Of a stretch of 9,782 nucleotides of DNA, positions 6,648-9,782 are shown piece after piece. The position numbers were made by a program, and so were the translations under genes. Numbering within the stretch: the first letter of the stretch is position 1; every line of letters begins with the position of its first letter. The notes under the pieces were generated by a model. That model was not told the DNA's origin, did not search any database, and saw only the letters and a program-made list of their open reading frames with translations. The DNA comes from Thermodesulfovibrio sp. (lineage in GTDB: Bacteria > Nitrospirota > Thermodesulfovibrionia > Thermodesulfovibrionales > JdFR-85): NCBI GenBank assembly GCA_027050975.1, contig JALUAR010000194.1, positions 1,529 through 11,310 of the forward strand, given 5' to 3'.

Positions 6648-7496
6648 ATGGCAACAGAAGAAATGACAGACAAGAATTTCATAATAGGTTTTACTGCCTC
6701 TGTAGTGATTCACCTGATGCTCTTTGTAATACTCCTGTCTTTTTCTCCTGAAAAGATTTCCGGTGTAAAAAGCAAAGAGATACGCCTGTCCTTTTATCAG
6801 CCTGTTGAATCGAAAAGGATAACGAGTAAAGCCGCTAAGGTGATTGAAAGGAAAATTCAGAAAAAGAGAAAGGGTCCTGCAACAAAGAAGGTCGTTAAAG
6901 AAAATGCCGAACTTAACGTACCCCCTGTAGACAAAAGGGCCAGCAAAAAAGAGAAAAAGGAGTTTTCCCAAAAGATTGCCAATCCGGTGAAAGAGATTGA
7001 GACCATAAAGGAGATAGAAAATAAAGAGATTGAGACGAGAAATGACAAAGTAGATAACCGGATGAGGGACCACATGCCAGAGGCTGCTGAAAAAGATTCC
7101 AAAGAGAAGGTCTCTGAAGATAAAGTATCAGATAATAAGACCGATTCTCCTGTGATTGAGCATGCTGCAGCACCCCTGTTGGAAAATGACACAGCCAGGA
7201 TATACAGGGGGGCCTTTGGTAAGGCAAACGGTCCCAGGTTTCTTAAAAAGGTGTTACCACGTTATCCCCGCATGGCAAGAAGACTCGGCAGAGAGGGTGT
7301 TGTTGTTCTCAAGCTGTTCATAGACAGTAAAGGCAACCTGAAGAGAGTTGAGGTGTTGAAGGATGGAGGTTATGGATTTGGTAAAGCTGCTCTGGAGGCT
7401 GTGAAGAGTTCCACTTTTGTACCGGCAATGCGGGATGGAAAACCTGTTGATTCCGAGGCAATACTAACGGTAAGATTTAAACTCAGGGATTCTTAA
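6648..7496 (+). CDS. tonB: TonB energy-transducing protein
   Basis: Inner-membrane-anchored protein that spans the periplasm and pulls on the BtuB plug. One transmembrane helix at about residues 11-31 carries Ser18 and His22 in the S-x3-H spacing that is essential in E. coli TonB. The last 85 or so residues form the TonB domain: LPRYPRMARRLGREG, VVLKLFIDSKGNLKRVEVLKDGG, then ALEAVKSSTFVPA and a final beta strand. The 130-odd residue linker is rich in Lys and Glu and poor in Pro, unlike the Pro-rich linker of E. coli. The ATG at 6648 directly follows the btuD stop; a second ATG at 6663 is an equally possible start because both ribosome sites are weak. Its place in the operon suggests a TonB dedicated to this receptor. 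Confidence 0.9.
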   Translation: MATEEMTDKNFIIGFTASVVIHLMLFVILLSFSPEKISGVKSKEIRLSFYQPVESKRITSKAAKVIERKIQKKRKGPATKKVVKENAELNVPPVDKRASKKEKKEFSQKIANPVKEIETIKEIENKEIETRNDKVDNRMRDHMPEAAEKDSKEKVSEDKVSDNKTDSPVIEHAAAPLLENDTARIYRGAFGKANGPRFLKKVLPRYPRMARRLGREGVVVLKLFIDSKGNLKRVEVLKDGGYGFGKAALEAVKSSTFVPAMRDGKPVDSEAILTVRFKLRDS

Positions 7497-7511
7497 AAAA
7501 CAATTTTTACT

Positions 7512-7540
7512 TTGTCAGGTGTAAGAAGGTTTGTGTTAAT
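7512..7540 (+). promoter_or_regulatory. Candidate internal promoter for exbBD
   Basis: In the only sizeable gap of the operon (75 bases), TTGTCA (7512-7517, 5 of 6 to consensus) and GTTAAT (7535-7540, 4 of 6) are 17 bases apart. It could give exbB-exbD some expression independent of the riboswitch. Base composition here is A+T-rich, so a chance match is quite possible. Confidence 0.25.
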
Positions 7541-7541
7541 T

Positions 7542-7560
7542 CTTTAATCAGGAATTAAAG
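7542..7560 (+). promoter_or_regulatory. Small hairpin touching the exbB ribosome site
   Basis: CTTTAAT (7542-7548) is the exact reverse complement of ATTAAAG (7554-7560) with loop CAGGA. Its right arm shares bases with the exbB Shine-Dalgarno AAGGGAG (7558-7564). It may mildly tune exbB translation; the stem is A+T-rich and weak. Confidence 0.35.
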
Positions 7561-7571
7561 GGAGCATAGAT

Positions 7572-8114
7572 ATGACAGAGTTGTTTTTAAAGGGCGGATT
7601 TTTAATGTACCCAATATTGCTTCTTTCGGTGGTGGCAGTGGCGATTATTATTCAAAAGGCTATTCAGTACAGGATGATACTGAATGGGCTTGACAGACCT
7701 GTGAACGATATTCTTGAAAATCCTCCTGAGATATTCAAATCCTTGATCACGGCTATCGAGGATGGTTGTGATGAAGAGGAGCTTGCTGTTGTGGGTACGA
7801 GGCAGGTAAGGAATATGGAGAAAGGACTTAGCTGGCTCGGGGTAATAGCTATGATAACGCCTCTTTTAGGACTTACAGGAACGGTATTGGGAATGATAAG
7901 GGCCTTTATGGTTATCTCGGTAAGCAGCTCTGTAAACCCCTCAATGCTTGCAGGTGGTATATGGGAGGCGCTGATAACCACTGCAGCAGGTCTTCTGGTG
8001 GCCATACCTGTTCATATAGGACATCACTGGCTTGAAAAACAGGCTGATGAAATAGCCTTTTTATTGAAAGAGGTTACTCTGGTTTTATACAAAAGGTGCA
8101 AGGATGGAATTTAA
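7572..8114 (+). CDS. exbB: ExbB/TolQ-family proton-channel protein
   Basis: Inner-membrane subunit that, with ExbD, turns the proton gradient into motion of TonB. The 180 residues hold three hydrophobic segments (about 12-31, 88-110 and 128-150) with a cytoplasmic loop between the first and second. The MotA/TolQ/ExbB signature is clear: WLGVIAMITPLLGLTGTVLGMI, then GGIWEALITTAAGLLVAIPV. It is shorter than E. coli ExbB (244 residues), as is common for the short ExbB subgroup. The ATG at 7572 has a strong AAGGGAG ribosome site seven bases upstream. It overlaps exbD by 11 bases. The gene order with tonB and exbD favours ExbB over TolQ; no tolA, tolB or pal is present. Confidence 0.9.
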   Translation: MTELFLKGGFLMYPILLLSVVAVAIIIQKAIQYRMILNGLDRPVNDILENPPEIFKSLITAIEDGCDEEELAVVGTRQVRNMEKGLSWLGVIAMITPLLGLTGTVLGMIRAFMVISVSSSVNPSMLAGGIWEALITTAAGLLVAIPVHIGHHWLEKQADEIAFLLKEVTLVLYKRCKDGI

Positions 8115-8505
8115 GCGAACAAAATACAACCATTCATATCTGAATATAGCCCCCCTTGTGGATGTGGTTTTTCTGCTTCTGCTGTTCTTTATGCTCACAT
8201 CCCACCTGGTAGAAGAGCCGTCTGTGAAGGTGCAACTGCCAGAGTCCAGAACAGCCATCACTGATAAACAGACTGTACCAACTGTGGTGATCACAAAGGA
8301 AGGAGTCGTATATTTTATGAACCAGCAGGTAAGTATTAAGGAGTTGAGGGAGATTGTAAAAGATTCCCTCTCAAAGGCCGGGCAAAAAAGAATTCGTATA
8401 AAGGCTGACAGGGATGTAAAACTCTCTCTGCTTATCAGTGTCATTGACGAGATAAGGCTGGCAGGAGTGAGAGACTTCAGCATTGTGACTATCAAAGGAG
8501 ATTAG
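8104..8505 (+). CDS. exbD: ExbD/TolR-family protein
   Basis: Partner of ExbB, with a single transmembrane helix and a periplasmic domain. The 133-residue product has the family signature NIAPLVDVVFLLLLFFML, in which Asp20 corresponds to the proton-carrying Asp25 of E. coli ExbD. The periplasmic part (about 36-133) has the usual VQLPES start and the DRDVKLSLLISVIDEIRLAGV block near the end. The start lies inside exbB (11-base overlap), indicating coupled translation. No terminator-like hairpin follows in the 28 bases before the next gene, so transcripts may run on into the toxin-antitoxin pair. Confidence 0.9.
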   Translation: MEFKRTKYNHSYLNIAPLVDVVFLLLLFFMLTSHLVEEPSVKVQLPESRTAITDKQTVPTVVITKEGVVYFMNQQVSIKELREIVKDSLSKAGQKRIRIKADRDVKLSLLISVIDEIRLAGVRDFSIVTIKGD

Positions 8506-8533
8506 TGCTCAGGGCATATGTTACAATAAGTTC

Positions 8534-8902
8534 ATGATTCGTGAAAAGATAAATAAAGTCCTTAAGCGTTATCCAGAAGTAGCCTTTGCATATCTGTTTG
8601 GTTCTGAAGCCAGAGGAGACAAGACTCCTCTCAGTGACCTGGACATAGCCATTTACATGAAGGAGTATTCAGGAGATAGGGTGCTTTCAATTCATGCTGA
8701 CCTTGCAAGGGCACTGAAACGTAGTGATATTGACCTTGTCATATTGAACAGAACACGAAACCTTCTCCTTCTTGAAGATATTATAAGAAATGGACAACTC
8801 GTATATGAAAAAGACCATGACCTTTGCGTGGATTTTGAGCTCAGAACCATTCATTTGGCAATCGATTTTAGAACTCAGAGAAAGGCTGTCATGGGAATAT
8901 GA
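8534..8902 (+). CDS. mntA: MNT-family nucleotidyltransferase, likely MntA-type antitoxin
   Basis: Minimal nucleotidyltransferase of 122 residues. In the characterised MntA-HepT system the enzyme adds AMP units to a tyrosine of the HEPN toxin and so disables it. The active-site signature GS-x10-D-x-D is exact: Gly23-Ser24, Asp35 and Asp37, within FGSEARG...SDLDIAI; the third acidic residue is Asp67 in DIDLVIL. A complete catalytic set favours an active enzyme. The gene overlaps the HEPN gene by ATGA. No clear Shine-Dalgarno precedes ATG 8534. A TACAAT lies at 8522-8527 without a -35, so a leaderless transcript is conceivable but unproven. Function is inferred from family and pairing. Confidence 0.85.
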   Translation: MIREKINKVLKRYPEVAFAYLFGSEARGDKTPLSDLDIAIYMKEYSGDRVLSIHADLARALKRSDIDLVILNRTRNLLLLEDIIRNGQLVYEKDHDLCVDFELRTIHLAIDFRTQRKAVMGI

Positions 8903-9309
8903 GAGAAAGAATTTTAAGAAAAATTGCCCGTATAAGAGAGTATCTATCAGTTGTAGAAAAAATCAAGGATGATTGTATAACCCGTTTTGAAAGTGATCCT
9001 GTATACCGGGGAGCGCTTATTTATTACCTCTATTTGATAGCGGACAGTTGTATCTCTCTTGCAGAGATGGTAATTAAAAAGCAGGGACTCAGAGCCCCTC
9101 AGTACTATCATGAAGCTATAGATATACTTGGAGAAAACAATCTTATTGATCCAGAATTTGCCTTTGAGTTTGCAAAAATTGCCGGATTTAGAAATTTTGT
9201 TGCACATGACTATGAAAAGATTGATAAAGACTTTATCTGTAAGGTAATACTTCCTAAAATGACCGAGGTAAAGGAGTATCTCAAGCAGATTGAATCCGGT
9301 ATTAATTGA
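8899..9309 (+). CDS. hepT: HEPN-domain ribonuclease toxin (DUF86/HepT family)
   Basis: Helical HEPN protein of 136 residues, the usual partner of an MNT enzyme. It has the R-x4-H-x-Y motif of HepT toxins: Arg98, His103 and Tyr105 in FRNFVAHDY. In the characterised system Arg and His form the RNase site and Tyr is the residue modified by the antitoxin, so all three being present argues for a working toxin. The start overlaps mntA (ATGA), with GGGA upstream in the mntA end. The gene is visibly poorer in G+C than the btu genes: one 60-base line (9121-9180) has 18 G/C, against 31 in a btuC line (5641-5700). That fits separate acquisition. The stop codon at 9307-9309 lies inside the -35 box of the next promoter. 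Confidence 0.86.
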   Translation: MRERILRKIARIREYLSVVEKIKDDCITRFESDPVYRGALIYYLYLIADSCISLAEMVIKKQGLRAPQYYHEAIDILGENNLIDPEFAFEFAKIAGFRNFVAHDYEKIDKDFICKVILPKMTEVKEYLKQIESGIN

Positions 9310-9335
9310 CATAAACTTTTTCTATCTGTTTAAAT
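9306..9335 (+). promoter_or_regulatory. Probable promoter of the second riboswitch transcript
   Basis: A perfect -35 TTGACA (9306-9311), an 18-base spacer and TTAAAT (9330-9335). The second riboswitch begins 15 bases later. Spacing and -10 are the same as before the first riboswitch. The -35 overlaps the hepT stop codon, leaving no room for a terminator between hepT and this unit. Confidence 0.55.
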
Positions 9336-9350
9336 AGAAAAGTCTGAAGG

Positions 9351-9782
9351 AGGATTTTCCTCTGTTCAGGCACAGACGGATGCGTGGAAGAGGGGTGTAA
9401 CCCCAAAGGGAGTCAAGAGTCAGGAGTCAAAAGTCATAAGTAAGGGGAAGGGATTTTTAATTCTTTTTACTTACCCTCCTGACTCCTGACAGAAGACTGA
9501 TGACTCCTGTGGTGGTGATTCCCCCGCTGCCCCGCAGCCGTGAAGGGAACGAAAGCCCGTGCAAGAGGCAAGGAACAAGCAGCAAGTAACAGCCTCTTGC
9601 AAAGCCACTGGGAGAACGGTTTGAACGGCTCGAACTGTTAAAACGGTTCAAACGGTTCTTCTGGGAAGGCGGGTGAGTAGGAGTACAAGCAGCAAGTAAC
9701 AAGTTTTTTCTTGTGTCTTGCCGCTTGTTAGTTGCAACCTGAATGCCCTGAGCCGGAAGACCCATCCGTCTGGAAAACCTCG
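9351..9782 (+). promoter_or_regulatory. Second cobalamin riboswitch (3' end outside the window)
   Basis: A near copy of the first riboswitch. It has the same closing stem pieces (AGGATTTTCC 9351-9360 with GGAAAACCT 9772-9780; GACGGATG 9375-9382 with CATCCGTC 9763-9770), the same L5 hairpin and a B12 box at 9751-9762. The window ends inside the 5' arm of the presumed Shine-Dalgarno hairpin, so the controlled gene is not visible. A second corrinoid receptor, a transporter or a cobalamin-independent isoenzyme are all plausible. The span between the GACGGATG and CATCCGTC stems is 22 bases longer than in the first copy, from a different apical loop at about 9430-9480. Confidence 0.92.
9411..9507 (+). 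repeat. AGTCAGG-repeat hairpin in the second riboswitch, with exchanged apex
   Basis: The left arm AGTCAAGAGTCAGGAGTCAA matches the first copy exactly. GTCAGGAGTC (9419-9428) pairs with GACTCCTGAC (9481-9490). Above it, an unrelated sequence forms its own stem, TAAGTAA (9437-9443) with TTACTTA (9467-9473). On the right arm the words GACTGATGACTCC also differ in order from the first copy, as expected for slipped short repeats. Confidence 0.7.

Noticed and set aside
6426..7073. 215-codon open frame on the minus strand across btuD and tonB
   Set aside because: It is antisense to two well-supported genes and shows no domain; the translation is a composition artefact of the Lys/Glu-rich tonB linker.
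8522..8527. TACAAT as a -10 box giving a leaderless mntA transcript
   Set aside because: There is no acceptable -35 at 16-18 bases, and single -10 matches are common by chance. It is kept only as a remark under mntA.
8790..8972. Small open frame overlapping mntA and hepT in another frame
   Set aside because: It overlaps two genes with full catalytic motifs in other frames and has no recognisable features.

Overview
The window reads as a piece of a Gram-negative anaerobe (or facultative anaerobe) of moderate G+C. An outer-membrane TonB-dependent receptor, TonB/ExbB/ExbD and a periplasmic binding protein require two membranes, and the oxygen-sensitive class III ribonucleotide reductase (nrdD/nrdG) points to anoxic growth. 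The lineage cannot be fixed from this sequence alone.

Layout, all genes on the + strand. (1) 2-1620: the 3' part of nrdD, overlapping nrdG, its radical-SAM activase. (2) 1621-2202: a non-coding stretch with two hairpins after nrdG, a likely promoter, and a long cobalamin riboswitch ending in a hairpin over the Shine-Dalgarno of the next gene. (3) 2203-8505: a tightly packed corrinoid-uptake operon. It runs in order: outer-membrane receptor (btuB), periplasmic binding protein (btuF), ABC permease (btuC), ATPase (btuD), then a dedicated tonB, exbB and exbD. (4) 8534-9309: an MNT nucleotidyltransferase/HEPN ribonuclease pair (mntA-hepT type toxin-antitoxin), with every signature residue of both families present. 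(5) 9306-9782: a second promoter and a second cobalamin riboswitch, cut off by the window end, which must control a further gene outside.

The genes form one transport chain. BtuB binds the corrinoid at the surface; ExbB/ExbD use the proton gradient to energise TonB, which opens BtuB; BtuF captures the ligand in the periplasm; BtuC2D2 pumps it into the cytoplasm. Cobalamin in the cell then folds the leader RNA and hides the btuB ribosome binding site.

The most unusual part is the riboswitch pair. The two copies are almost identical (4 mismatches in 275 aligned bases, including an uninterrupted 164-base identical run), lie in direct orientation about 7.6 kb apart, and bracket the whole uptake operon plus the toxin-antitoxin pair. 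Both are much longer than typical cobalamin riboswitches because their peripheral arms carry hairpins built of short reiterated words (AGTCAGG, AAGCAGCAAG, AACGGTTCA). The apical part of one inserted hairpin has been replaced between the copies while the hairpin itself is kept.
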